A DNA stretch of 64,000 bases, from positions 310,001 through 374,000 of the forward strand of contig NZ_UPSE01000161.1 in NCBI RefSeq assembly GCF_900573885.1. The letters are read 5' to 3'. Position numbers and translations under genes: made by a program. Every line of letters begins with the position of its first letter. The first letter of the stretch is position 1. Below are positions 44,770 to 53,685 of this stretch, piece after piece. The DNA is from Pseudomonas viridiflava. Its GTDB lineage: Bacteria > Pseudomonadota > Gammaproteobacteria > Pseudomonadales > Pseudomonadaceae. The notes under the pieces are model-generated. The model was not told the DNA's origin, made no database searches, and saw nothing but the letters and a program-made list of their open reading frames with translations.

Positions 44770-45600
44770 ATGAGTACCTACGAAGGCCGGTGGCAAACCG
44801 TGAAGGTGGAAGTGGACGAAGGCATCGCCTGGGTCATTCTCAACCGTCCGGAAAAACGCAACGCCATGAGCCCGACGCTCAACCGCGAAATGGCCGACGT
44901 GCTGGAAACCCTGGAGCAGGACGCCGACCCCCGCGTGCTGGTGCTGACCGGCGCCGGTGAGTCGTGGACCGCCGGCATGGACCTCAAGGAGTACTTTCGC
45001 GAAGTGGACGCCGGGCCGGAAATTCTTCAAGAGAAAATCCGCCGTGAAGCCTCGTACTGGCAATGGAAGCTGCTGCGCATGTACAGCAAACCGACCATCG
45101 CCATGGTCAACGGCTGGTGTTTCGGTGGCGGCTTCAGCCCGCTGGTGGCGTGTGATCTGGCGATTTGCGCCGACGAAGCGACCTTTGGCCTGTCGGAAAT
45201 CAACTGGGGCATTCCGCCGGGCAACCTGGTGAGCAAAGCCATGGCTGACACCTGCGGCCACCGCGAATCGCTGTACTACATCATGACCGGCAAGACCTTC
45301 GGCGGGCAGAAAGCCGCCGCCATGGGCCTGGTTAACCAAAGCGTGCCGTTGGCGCAGTTGCGCGAAACCACAGTCGAATTGGCGAAGAACCTGCTGGAGA
45401 AAAATCCGGTGGTGCTGCGCGCGGCCAAGGTCGGCTTCAAGCGCTGCCGCGAACTCACGTGGGAGCAGAACGAGGACTACCTCTACGCCAAGCTCGACCA
45501 GTCGCGGTTGCTCGACACCGAGGGCGGTCGCGAAGAAGGCATGAAGCAGTTCCTCGACGACAAAAGCATCAAGCCCGGCCTGCAAGCCTACAAACGCTGA
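44770..45600 (+). CDS. ech: Hydroxycinnamoyl-CoA hydratase-lyase (feruloyl-CoA hydratase/lyase)
   Basis: 276 aa, the same length as P. fluorescens HCHL. It hydrates feruloyl-CoA (or p-coumaroyl- and caffeoyl-CoA) and cleaves the product to vanillin (or the matching aldehyde) and acetyl-CoA. Crotonase fold; the residues assigned to the P. fluorescens enzyme occur at the same numbers: Met70, Tyr75, Gly120, Ser123, Glu143, Trp146 and Tyr239. First gene of the ech-vdh-fcs operon, 15 bp ahead of vdh. Cytoplasmic. Confidence 0.96.
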   Translation: MSTYEGRWQTVKVEVDEGIAWVILNRPEKRNAMSPTLNREMADVLETLEQDADPRVLVLTGAGESWTAGMDLKEYFREVDAGPEILQEKIRREASYWQWKLLRMYSKPTIAMVNGWCFGGGFSPLVACDLAICADEATFGLSEINWGIPPGNLVSKAMADTCGHRESLYYIMTGKTFGGQKAAAMGLVNQSVPLAQLRETTVELAKNLLEKNPVVLRAAKVGFKRCRELTWEQNEDYLYAKLDQSRLLDTEGGREEGMKQFLDDKSIKPGLQAYKR

Positions 45601-45615
45601 TTTGCGAGGTGTTCC

Positions 45616-47064
45616 ATGTTCGACGTGCCTTTACTGATTGCCGGCCTGGCCCGGCCCGCCGCTGACGGTCGCACCTTCGACCGCCTGAGCCCGTTCACCG
45701 GTGAGGTGGTGTCGCGCGTGGCCGCCGCCACCCTGGAAGACGCCGATGCCGCTGTGGCAGCTGCCCACGCTGCGTTCCCGGCCTGGGCCGCCTTGGCGCC
45801 GGGCGAGCGACGGCTGCGGTTGTTAAAGGCCGCCGAATTGATGGAAGCACGCGCCCCCGAGTTTATGGCCGCCGCCAGCGAAACCGGGGCCGCCGCCAAT
45901 TGGTACGGCTTCAACGTGCAACTGGCCGCCGGCATGCTGCGTGAAGCCGCGGCCATGACCACGCAGATTCTCGGCGAGGTTATCCCGTCCAACGTGCCCG
46001 GCAGTTTCGCCATGGGCCTGCGCCAACCCTGCGGCGTGGTGCTGGGAATTGCGCCGTGGAATGCGCCGGTGATTCTCGGCGTGCGCGCCCTGGCCATGCC
46101 GTTGGCCTGCGGCAACACGGTGGTGCTCAAGGCCTCGGAAGCCAGCCCGTTCACCCATCGCCTGATCGGCCAGGTGCTGCACGAGGCCGGCCTGGGCGAC
46201 GGTGTGGTGAATGTGATTTGCAATGCACCGCAAGATGCGCCCGCCATCGTCGCCCGGCTGATCGCCAACCCGGCGGTGCGGCGGGTGAATTTCACCGGCT
46301 CCACCCATGTGGGGCGCATCGTCGCCGAGCTGTGCGCGCGGCAGCTGAAGCCGGCGTTGCTGGAGCTGGGCGGCAAGGCGCCGCTGCTGGTGCTGGATGA
46401 TGCCGACCTGGACGCCGCCGTCGCGGCCGCCGCCTTTGGTGCGTATTTCAACCAAGGGCAGATTTGCATGAGCACCGAACGCCTGATCGTCGATGCCAAG
46501 GTGGCCGATGCCTTTGTCAGCAAGCTGGCCGCCAAGGTGACGCAACTGCGCGCCGGCCCGGCGGACGAAAGCGGTGCCGTGCTCGGTTCGCTGATCGACG
46601 CCGCCGCCGGTGAGCGCATTCAAACCCTGGTGGACGACGCCCTTGGCAAAGGCGCGACGCTGGCAGCCGGTGGCGGTGTGCAGGGCAGCATCATGCAGCC
46701 GGTGCTGCTCGATCACGTCACTGACAGCATGCGTTTGTACCGCGAGGAATCGTTCGGGCCGGTGGCCGTGGTGGTGCGTGGCGACGGCGATGAAGACCTG
46801 CTGCGCCTGGCCAACGACTCGGAGTTCGGTCTGTCGGCGGCCATTTTCAGCCGCGATGTGTCCCGCGCACTGGCCTTGGCGCAACGGGTGGAGTCGGGCA
46901 TTTGCCATATCAACGGGCCGACCGTGCACGACGAGGCGCAAATGCCTTTCGGCGGGGTGAAATCCAGCGGCTACGGCAGCTTCGGCAGCCGCGCTTCAAT
47001 TGAGCATTTCACCCAGCTGCGCTGGGTCACGGTGCAGAACGGGCAGCGTCACTACCCGATCTGA
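45616..47064 (+). CDS. vdh: Vanillin dehydrogenase
   Basis: 482 aa NAD-dependent aldehyde dehydrogenase. Catalytic Cys284 in GQICMSTER and general base Glu250 in LELGGKAP are present, with the cofactor strand NFTGSTHVG. It oxidises vanillin to vanillate (also 4-hydroxybenzaldehyde and protocatechualdehyde). Position between ech and fcs makes the vanillin role much more likely than another aldehyde. Start ATG 45616 follows GAGGTG. Confidence 0.93.
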   Translation: MFDVPLLIAGLARPAADGRTFDRLSPFTGEVVSRVAAATLEDADAAVAAAHAAFPAWAALAPGERRLRLLKAAELMEARAPEFMAAASETGAAANWYGFNVQLAAGMLREAAAMTTQILGEVIPSNVPGSFAMGLRQPCGVVLGIAPWNAPVILGVRALAMPLACGNTVVLKASEASPFTHRLIGQVLHEAGLGDGVVNVICNAPQDAPAIVARLIANPAVRRVNFTGSTHVGRIVAELCARQLKPALLELGGKAPLLVLDDADLDAAVAAAAFGAYFNQGQICMSTERLIVDAKVADAFVSKLAAKVTQLRAGPADESGAVLGSLIDAAAGERIQTLVDDALGKGATLAAGGGVQGSIMQPVLLDHVTDSMRLYREESFGPVAVVVRGDGDEDLLRLANDSEFGLSAAIFSRDVSRALALAQRVESGICHINGPTVHDEAQMPFGGVKSSGYGSFGSRASIEHFTQLRWVTVQNGQRHYPI

Positions 47065-47153
47065 AACACGCCGGTCCACCCCGCAATAACAAGAACAAAC
47101 AAGCCCCCCCGCCGCCAGACCGGCGAGGGCGGGCGCGCACAGAGGAAAGGCTC

Positions 47154-49028
47154 GTGAATGGAGAATTCGTAGCAACCCGCGCTGACCACGTGGTGCGCTA
47201 TCGCCAGGTGGCCATCGGCAATCCAGGGGTGAACATCACCCAGGCGGACGACGGCACTATCTACCTGCGCGCGCAGGAGTCGCTCAAGCCCTCACCGGCG
47301 CGCCTGCTCGACCGGCTGCTGCACTGGGCTCAGGTGAAGCCGCAGGCCACCTTTGCTGCCCAGCGCGGTGATGACGGCAAATGGCAACGGCTTACCTACG
47401 GCGAACTGCTCAGCAACGTGCGCGCCCTCGGCCAAGCACTGCTGCGCTACGACCTGAGCGCGCAGCGGCCGCTGATGATCCTGTCTGGCAACGACCTGGA
47501 ACACCTGCAACTAGCCTTTGCCGCCATGTACATCGGCGTGCCGTATTGCCCGGTGTCGCCGGCCTATTCGCTGCTCTCGCAAGACCTGGAAAAGCTGCGC
47601 CATATCGTCAGCCTGTTGCAGCCCGGCCTGGTGTTTGCCGCCGAGGCGCAGCCGTATCAGCGCGCCATTGAAACGCTGCTGCCTGCCGACTTGCCGCTGG
47701 TGTTCACCCGAGGCGCGCTGCCCGGCCGGCGCTGCGAAACCTTTGCCGACCTGCTCGCCACCGGCAACGTCGAGGCGGCCGACATCGCCTTTGACGCCAC
47801 CGGCCCACACACCATCGCCAAGTTCCTGTTTACCTCCGGCTCCACCAAGCTGCCCAAGGCCGTGCCCACGACCCAGCGCATGCTCTGCGCCAACCAGCAA
47901 ATGCTGCTGCAAACCTTCCCCGAATTCGCCGCGCAGCCGCCTGTGCTGGTCGACTGGCTGCCGTGGAACCACACCTTTGGCGGCAGCCATAACGTCGGCA
48001 TCGTGCTCTACAACGGCGGCAGCCTGTACATCGACAACGGCAAGCCAACGCCCAACGGCATGGCCGAAACCCTGCGCAACCTCAAAGACATTTCCCCCAC
48101 CGCCTACCTGACCGTACCCAAAGGCTGGGAGGAACTGGTCACCGCCCTGGAGCAGGACGCCGAACTGCGCGCGCGTTTCTTCGCCAAGGTCACGCTGTTT
48201 TTCTTTGCAGCGGCGGGCCTGTCGCAAAGCATTTGGGATCGTCTCGACCGCATCGCCGAGCAGCACTGCGGCGAGCGCATTCGCATGATGGCCGGGCTGG
48301 GCATGACCGAAGCCTCGCCCTCGTGCACCTTCACCACCGGCCCGCTTTCCGTGGCCGGTTACGTCGGCCTGCCGGCGCCTGGCTGCGAGACCAAACTGGT
48401 GCCGGTAGACGGCAAGCTGGAAGCGCGTTTTCGCGGGCCGCACATCATGGCCGGCTACTGGGGCTCGCCGCAGCAGACGCTCGACGCTTTTGATGCCGAA
48501 GGCTTCTACCGCTCCGGCGATGCACTGAAATTTGCCGACCCCGAGCGGCCTGAGCTGGGCCTGATGTTCGATGGCCGCATCGCCGAAGATTTCAAATTGT
48601 CGTCGGGCGTATTCGTCAGCGTCGGCCCGCTGCGCAACCGCGCCGTGCTCGACGGCACGCCCTATGTGCAAGACGTGGTGATCGCCGCGCCGGACCGCGA
48701 ATGCCTGGGCTTGCTGGTGTTTCCGCGCCTGGCCGACTGCCGCGTGTTATCCGGCCTGCCCAGCGTGGCCAGCGACGCGCAAGTGCTGGCCCACGAGCGC
48801 GTGCGCAGCTGGTTTGCCGACTGGCTCAAGCGCCTGAACCAACACGCCACCGGCAACGCCACGCGCCTGGAATGGATCAGCCTGCTAAGCGAACCACCCT
48901 CAATCGACCGGGGCGAAATTACCGACAAAGGCTCGCTCAACCAGCGCGCGGTGTTGCAGCACCGCAGCGCCCTGGTGGAAGCGCTGTACCGAGGCCAGGC
49001 GCCGCAGATCATTCGCTTCAACGGCTGA
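47154..49028 (+). CDS. fcs: Feruloyl-CoA synthetase
   Basis: 624 aa from a GTG start with GAGGAAAGG upstream. ANL-superfamily AMP-forming ligase: P-loop FLFTSGSTKLPKAVPTT (residues about 220-236), later core words AGLGMTEASPS and GLMFDGRIAEDFKLSSG. It activates ferulate, p-coumarate or caffeate to the CoA thioester used by Ech. The 89-bp gap after vdh contains a GC-rich hairpin-prone stretch (47106-47137) that could modulate translation. Cytoplasmic. Confidence 0.93.
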   Translation: MNGEFVATRADHVVRYRQVAIGNPGVNITQADDGTIYLRAQESLKPSPARLLDRLLHWAQVKPQATFAAQRGDDGKWQRLTYGELLSNVRALGQALLRYDLSAQRPLMILSGNDLEHLQLAFAAMYIGVPYCPVSPAYSLLSQDLEKLRHIVSLLQPGLVFAAEAQPYQRAIETLLPADLPLVFTRGALPGRRCETFADLLATGNVEAADIAFDATGPHTIAKFLFTSGSTKLPKAVPTTQRMLCANQQMLLQTFPEFAAQPPVLVDWLPWNHTFGGSHNVGIVLYNGGSLYIDNGKPTPNGMAETLRNLKDISPTAYLTVPKGWEELVTALEQDAELRARFFAKVTLFFFAAAGLSQSIWDRLDRIAEQHCGERIRMMAGLGMTEASPSCTFTTGPLSVAGYVGLPAPGCETKLVPVDGKLEARFRGPHIMAGYWGSPQQTLDAFDAEGFYRSGDALKFADPERPELGLMFDGRIAEDFKLSSGVFVSVGPLRNRAVLDGTPYVQDVVIAAPDRECLGLLVFPRLADCRVLSGLPSVASDAQVLAHERVRSWFADWLKRLNQHATGNATRLEWISLLSEPPSIDRGEITDKGSLNQRAVLQHRSALVEALYRGQAPQIIRFNG

Positions 49029-49067
49029 GCAATCCGTCGCACACAACAATAAAAACCCGAGGTTCAC

Positions 49068-50258
49068 ATGCCCACTTCTACCGCGCAGAACGGCGCGTCG
49101 CTGCGCACCATTGCCCTGTGTTTTATCGTCGCCATGCTCGAAGGGCTCGACCTGCAAGCCGTCGGCGTCGCGGCGCCGGCCATGGCCCAGCACTTCGCCC
49201 TGAACGCGTCGGCGTTGGGTTGGGTGTTCAGCGCCGGCTTGTTCGGCCTGCTGCCCGGCGCGGTGTTTGGCGGTTGGCTGGCCGACCGTTTCGGGCGCAA
49301 GAGCGTGCTGGTGGCGGCCGTGGTGTTGTTCGGTCTGTTTTCCCTGCTCACCGCCCACAGCGCCACCTACGAGCAACTGCTGGCGGCGCGTTTGGTCACC
49401 GGCTTGGGCATGGGCGCGGCGCTGCCGATTCTTATCGCGCTGTCCTCGGAAGTGGCCAGCCCCGGTCTGCGCAACCTGGCCGTGAGTCTCACGTACTGCG
49501 GCGTGCCGTTGGGCGGCGCGATTGCGGCGCTGTTGGGGATCTTTTCGGTGTCGGGCGACTGGCGGCTGGTCTTTTACGTCGGCGGATTTGCGCCGTTGGT
49601 GATCGCCTTGCTGCTGATGCGCTGGCTGCCAACACCCGCCGCGCGACACGGGCAGACGTTGCCGGTGGGCGCCATCAGCCGCGAACTACTCGGGCAATGT
49701 CGTGGCGCGTCGACCCTGCTGCTGTGGGGCGCCTGTTTCTGCACGCTGACCATTCTCTACATGCTGCTCAACTGGCTGCCGACCTTGCTCATCCAGCGCG
49801 GTCTCAGCCGCCTGGACACCGCCACCATTCAAGTGCTGTTCAACATCGGCGGCGTCGCCGGCTCGCTGCTGGCCGGGCGTCTGATGGACAGCGGCAAAGC
49901 ACTGCTCGCGGTGCTGTTGGCCTACCTCGGCATGCTCGCCGCCTTGCTGGCGCTGGGCAGTGTTGAACAGGCGCAAGGGCTTTACTTCGCAGGCCTGGCC
50001 GCGGGTGCCTGCGCCGTGGGTGGGCAACTGATTCTCTACGCCCTGGCGCCGCGCCTGTATCCCGCCAACGTGCGCGCCACGGGCGTTGGCGTGGCCGTGG
50101 CGGTTGGGCGTTTGGGTTCGATGAGTGGGCCATTGGCGGCCGGCCAGTTGCTGGCGGCCGGTGCTGGCGTCAGCGGTTTATTGCTGGCTGCTACGCCGTT
50201 GGTGGCGATAGCGGCGTGTGCTGCCGCCGTGCTGCTCAAGCGTGACGTGAATAACTGA
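49068..50258 (+). CDS. MFS transporter, aromatic acid:H+ symporter type
   Basis: 396 aa with about 12 predicted membrane segments. The loop GGWLADRFGRKSV between TM2 and TM3 and the early motif LEGLDLQAVGVAAPAM (D in TM1) are typical of the AAHS family (PcaK/VanK/MhpT-like). It lies 39 bp after fcs and before a terminator, so it probably imports hydroxycinnamates or related aromatic acids for this pathway. The exact substrate cannot be read from the sequence. Confidence 0.88.
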   Translation: MPTSTAQNGASLRTIALCFIVAMLEGLDLQAVGVAAPAMAQHFALNASALGWVFSAGLFGLLPGAVFGGWLADRFGRKSVLVAAVVLFGLFSLLTAHSATYEQLLAARLVTGLGMGAALPILIALSSEVASPGLRNLAVSLTYCGVPLGGAIAALLGIFSVSGDWRLVFYVGGFAPLVIALLLMRWLPTPAARHGQTLPVGAISRELLGQCRGASTLLLWGACFCTLTILYMLLNWLPTLLIQRGLSRLDTATIQVLFNIGGVAGSLLAGRLMDSGKALLAVLLAYLGMLAALLALGSVEQAQGLYFAGLAAGACAVGGQLILYALAPRLYPANVRATGVGVAVAVGRLGSMSGPLAAGQLLAAGAGVSGLLLAATPLVAIAACAAAVLLKRDVNN

Positions 50259-50310
50259 TTTTCCGAGCGACACATCCTCAGCTCCACTGGACTCCACTGA
50301 GGATGATTTA

Positions 50311-50340
50311 CCGCGCCTGGCTCAGGCGCGGTTTTTTTTT
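50311..50340. terminator. Intrinsic terminator of the ech operon
   Basis: Perfect 9-bp stem CCGCGCCTG/CAGGCGCGG with loop GCT (50311-50331), followed by nine T. It lies between the convergent MFS and carbonic anhydrase genes. Confidence 0.92.
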
Positions 50341-50349
50341 GCTGGAAAA

Positions 50350-51084
50350 CTACTGCGGCGAATAGCGCGGACGCGGCGTGGCCACCGGAATCGGGCTGGT
50401 GCCATCGAGCGGCAAGAACTCGGCACGCTCGGCGTCGTAAGCGCGAATCTCGCAGGTGTCGATGCTGTAGACCCAACCGTGAATAAACAACTGGCCGCTG
50501 GCCATGCGCGAGGCCACCGAAGGATGAGTGCGCAAATGCTGCAACTGCGCGACCACGTTTTCTTCGGTCAGCACACCGAGGGTTTCATGCTCGGTGCCGC
50601 AATTGCAGTTGTCGGCCACCATGATCTTTGCCACTTCGGAATGACGCAGCCAGGCTTTGACCGTGGGCATTTTTTCCAGCGTGTCGGGGTTCATCACCGC
50701 GCGCATGGCGCCGCAATCGGAATGGCCACAGACAATGATGTGGTGCACACCCAGCGCCAATACCGCGTACTCGATGGCAGTGGAAACGCCGCCGTTCATC
50801 TGCCCATACGGCGGCACCACGTTGCCGACGTTACGGGTGACGAACAGATCGCCCGGCGAGCTTTGTGTGATCAGTTCGGGAACGATGCGCGAGTCTGCGC
50901 AGGTAATAAACATCGCGCGCGGGCGTTGCGCGGTGGCGAGCTTTTGGAAGAGTTCTTCCTGCTCGGGAAACACTTCAGTGCGAAAGCGCTGAAAGCCGGA
51001 AACGATCTGCTGCAACGCCTCGTCGGCGCCCTCGCCTTGGGCTTGATCGAGACGATCGAGGTTCTGTTGGTCGCGCGTGTTCAT
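50350..51084 (-). CDS. Beta-class carbonic anhydrase
   Basis: 244 aa. Zinc ligands of beta carbonic anhydrases are present: Cys62 and Asp64 in CADSRI, His121 and Cys124 in HSDCGA; Arg66 completes the Asp-Arg dyad. It interconverts CO2 and bicarbonate in the cytoplasm. Ribosome site AGGAG is ahead of ATG 51084. Slightly longer than average because of N- and C-terminal extensions. Independent of the neighbouring operons. Confidence 0.93.
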   Translation of the reverse strand: MNTRDQQNLDRLDQAQGEGADEALQQIVSGFQRFRTEVFPEQEELFQKLATAQRPRAMFITCADSRIVPELITQSSPGDLFVTRNVGNVVPPYGQMNGGVSTAIEYAVLALGVHHIIVCGHSDCGAMRAVMNPDTLEKMPTVKAWLRHSEVAKIMVADNCNCGTEHETLGVLTEENVVAQLQHLRTHPSVASRMASGQLFIHGWVYSIDTCEIRAYDAERAEFLPLDGTSPIPVATPRPRYSPQ

Positions 51085-51216
51085 GGAAAACTCCTGAGCG
51101 AGAAACGGGGCCTGGATGACTATAGGCGGCTATTGTTCCAGCTTCGCCCTTCAGGGGCTATCTTCGATCCGCTGATCGACCTAACCGCACCACCCAGCAC
51201 GCGGTGTGACTAGTTT

Positions 51217-51246
51217 TTGGCATTGGCGTTCTGTTGTGAGTACAGT
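51217..51246 (+). promoter_or_regulatory. Possible sigma-70 promoter of the ynb-like operon
   Basis: TTGGCA (51217-51222), an 18-base spacer and TACAGT (51241-51246), 31 bp before the first start codon. Five of six and four of six matches to consensus. The remainder of gap 51085-51276 shows nothing distinctive. Confidence 0.4.
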
Positions 51247-51276
51247 CCTTTCGGCCTATTTCACTGCGAGCGCCCC

Positions 51277-51888
51277 ATGCCGTCGATCTACGACCTCAAA
51301 CCCCGCTTTCAGAACCTGCTCCGCCCCTCCGTTACCCGTCTGCATCAGCGTGGCGTCACTGCCAACCAGGTGACGTTGTTTGCCTGTGCCATTTCCATTC
51401 TGGTCGGCGCGGTGGTGGCGATATTCGCGGAACACCGCGCGGTGTTTGCGCTCCTGCCGCTGTGGATGCTGCTGCGCATGGGCCTGAACGCTGTGGATGG
51501 CATGTTGGCCCGCGAGTTTGGCCAGCAATCGCGCCTGGGTGCTTACCTCAACGAGATCACCGACCTGGTTGCCGATGCCGCGTTGTACCTGCCGTTTGCC
51601 TGCCTGGCCGGGGTGTCTGGCGCGGCTGTCGGCGCCGTGGTGCTGTTGGCCTGGCTAAGTGAATACGCTGGCGTGCTGGGACTGATGGTCGGTGCTTCGC
51701 GCCGTTACGACGGGCCAATGGGCAAAAGTGACCGCGCCTTCGTCTTTGGCCTGCTGGGCTTTCTATTGGCCTTGGGCATCGCGGTCGAACCATGGCTGAC
51801 GGCAATCATGGCCGTGCTGGCGGTCTTGCTGGTGTACACCACCTTCAACCGCGTCAAGCGCGGCCTGGCAGAGCAACCTGCCCACTAA
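51277..51888 (+). CDS. CDP-alcohol phosphatidyltransferase family protein (YnbA-like)
   Basis: 203 aa with several membrane segments. The family motif is D-x2-DG-x2-AR-x8-G-x3-D-x3-D. Here it reads Asn71-x2-Asp74-Gly75-x2-Ala78-Arg79-x8-Gly88-x3-Asn92-x3-Asp96, so the first and third Asp are Asn. These enzymes join CDP-diacylglycerol to an alcohol to make a phospholipid. Two changed metal ligands make the activity uncertain. First gene of a cluster resembling E. coli ynbABCD. ATG 51277 is chosen because the protein family starts there; the frame is open to 51217. Confidence 0.82.
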   Translation: MPSIYDLKPRFQNLLRPSVTRLHQRGVTANQVTLFACAISILVGAVVAIFAEHRAVFALLPLWMLLRMGLNAVDGMLAREFGQQSRLGAYLNEITDLVADAALYLPFACLAGVSGAAVGAVVLLAWLSEYAGVLGLMVGASRRYDGPMGKSDRAFVFGLLGFLLALGIAVEPWLTAIMAVLAVLLVYTTFNRVKRGLAEQPAH

Positions 51889-51915
51889 TCTCGATTCATT
51901 ACAGGAATTCTACGG

Positions 51916-53685
51916 ATGGAAACTCAACGCCAGCAGCACCACGCAACGTTTCCCACCCATGACGGCGTAGAGCTGTTCTACCGCCACTGGCCTGCCCACG
52001 ACGCCGCCGCTGACGCCCCGCGCAAAGCCATCGTTTTGCTGCACCGTGGCCATGAACATTCCGCGCGCATGGCGCACCTGGTGGATGAACTCAATCTGCC
52101 GGATTTCAGCTTTTTCGCGTGGGACGCCCGTGGCCATGGCCACTCGCCAGGCGAGCGCGGCGACAGCCCGAGCTTTGCCGCCAGCGTGCGCGACGTGGAA
52201 GACTTCGTCGCCTTCATCCAGCGCGAGCATGGCATCGCCATCGAGAACATCGCCGTGGTGGCGCAAAGCGTTGGCGCCGTGCTTGCCGCTACCTGGGCCC
52301 ACGACTACGCGCCACGCATCCGCTGCATGGTGCTGGCCTCGCCGGCCTTCGATATCAATTTGTACGTGCCCCTGGCGCGTCCCGGCCTGACCTTGCTGCG
52401 CGCGCTCAAAGGCAACTTCTTCGTCAAAAGCTATGTACGCCCCGGCATGCTCACCCATGACAAGGCGCGCGCCGAGAGCTATGCCAACGACCCGTTGATT
52501 GCCAAGGCCATTTCAGTCAATCAGCTGCTCGGTCTGTATGAGGCTGCTGATCGCGTGGTGGCCGATGCCGAGGCGATTCAGGTGCCGACTCAACTGCTGA
52601 TTTCCGGCGCCGATTTCGTGGTCAAGCGCAAACCTCAAGAGCTGTTTTTTCAGCGTCTGGGCACGTTGCAAAAAGAGCGTCATCTGCTCCCCGGTTTTTA
52701 CCACGACACCCTCGGCGAGGCGGATCGCCACCTGGCTGTGAACAAGGCGCGTGGCTTTATCGAACTGCTGTTTAGCCAGCCGCTAAGCCGGCCGGAACTG
52801 CTCACGGCCGACCGCATCGGCTTTACCAAGGCCGAAGCCGAAGGCCTGGCCACACCGCTGCCGCCGCTGTCGCCAACCGGCCTGTATTGGCGCGCCACCC
52901 GCGCCTCGATGGGCTTGGGCGCCAAGTTGTCGGCCGGGGTAAAGCTGGGTTTCGACACCGGCTTCGACTCGGGCAGCACCCTGGACTACGTGTACCGCAA
53001 CACCCCGACCGGCACCGGTTCGCTTGGCCGAATGATCGATACCAACTACCTCAACTCCATCGGTTGGCGCGGCATCCGTCAGCGCAAGCTGCATATCGAG
53101 GAGCTGCTGCGCGACACCCTGCAAACGTTGCAGGCGCAGGGCAAGCCGACGCGTATCGTCGACATAGCTGCGGGCCACGGCCGCTATGTACTCGAAGCGC
53201 TGCAAGGTCTTGCCCAGCGTCCGGACTCGATCCTGTTGCGCGACTACAGCGACCTCAACGTCAGCCAGGGCAAGGCGCTGATTAGCGAAAAGGGCCTGAG
53301 CGATGTCGCTACGTTTGTAAAAGGCGATGCCTTTGATCCGGCCAGCTTGGCCAGCCTGGATCCCAAACCGACCCTGGCGATTGTGTCCGGCCTGTATGAG
53401 CTGTTTGGTGATAACGGCATGGTCAGCGCTTCGCTGGGTGGCCTGGCGCAAGCCGTGGAGCCAGGTGGTTATCTGATCTACACCGGTCAGCCCTGGCACC
53501 CGCAGTTGCAGTTAATTGCCCGCGCGCTGACCAGCCACCGCGGTGGCCAGGCCTGGGTGATGCGCCGTCGTACGCAGGCGGAGATGGACCAATTGGTCGA
53601 AGCCGCCGGCTTCCGCAAGGTGACTCAGCGCATCGATCAATGGGGCATTTTCAGCGTCAGCCTGGCGCAGCGGATCGAGGCATGA
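51916..53685 (+). CDS. Alpha/beta-hydrolase-methyltransferase fusion (YnbC-like)
   Basis: 589 aa, nearly the length of E. coli YnbC (585 aa as I recall it). Residues about 10-290 are a monoglyceride-lipase-like alpha/beta hydrolase: nucleophile Ser118 in the elbow AQSVG (instead of GxSxG), acid Asp in SGADFVV and His in FYHDTLGE. Residues about 320-589 are a class I SAM methyltransferase with motif I VDIAAGHGRYV (about 412-423). It may act on lysolipid or acylglycerol intermediates and methylate a head group; substrate unknown. It overlaps the next gene by 4 bp. Confidence 0.85.
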   Translation: METQRQQHHATFPTHDGVELFYRHWPAHDAAADAPRKAIVLLHRGHEHSARMAHLVDELNLPDFSFFAWDARGHGHSPGERGDSPSFAASVRDVEDFVAFIQREHGIAIENIAVVAQSVGAVLAATWAHDYAPRIRCMVLASPAFDINLYVPLARPGLTLLRALKGNFFVKSYVRPGMLTHDKARAESYANDPLIAKAISVNQLLGLYEAADRVVADAEAIQVPTQLLISGADFVVKRKPQELFFQRLGTLQKERHLLPGFYHDTLGEADRHLAVNKARGFIELLFSQPLSRPELLTADRIGFTKAEAEGLATPLPPLSPTGLYWRATRASMGLGAKLSAGVKLGFDTGFDSGSTLDYVYRNTPTGTGSLGRMIDTNYLNSIGWRGIRQRKLHIEELLRDTLQTLQAQGKPTRIVDIAAGHGRYVLEALQGLAQRPDSILLRDYSDLNVSQGKALISEKGLSDVATFVKGDAFDPASLASLDPKPTLAIVSGLYELFGDNGMVSASLGGLAQAVEPGGYLIYTGQPWHPQLQLIARALTSHRGGQAWVMRRRTQAEMDQLVEAAGFRKVTQRIDQWGIFSVSLAQRIEA

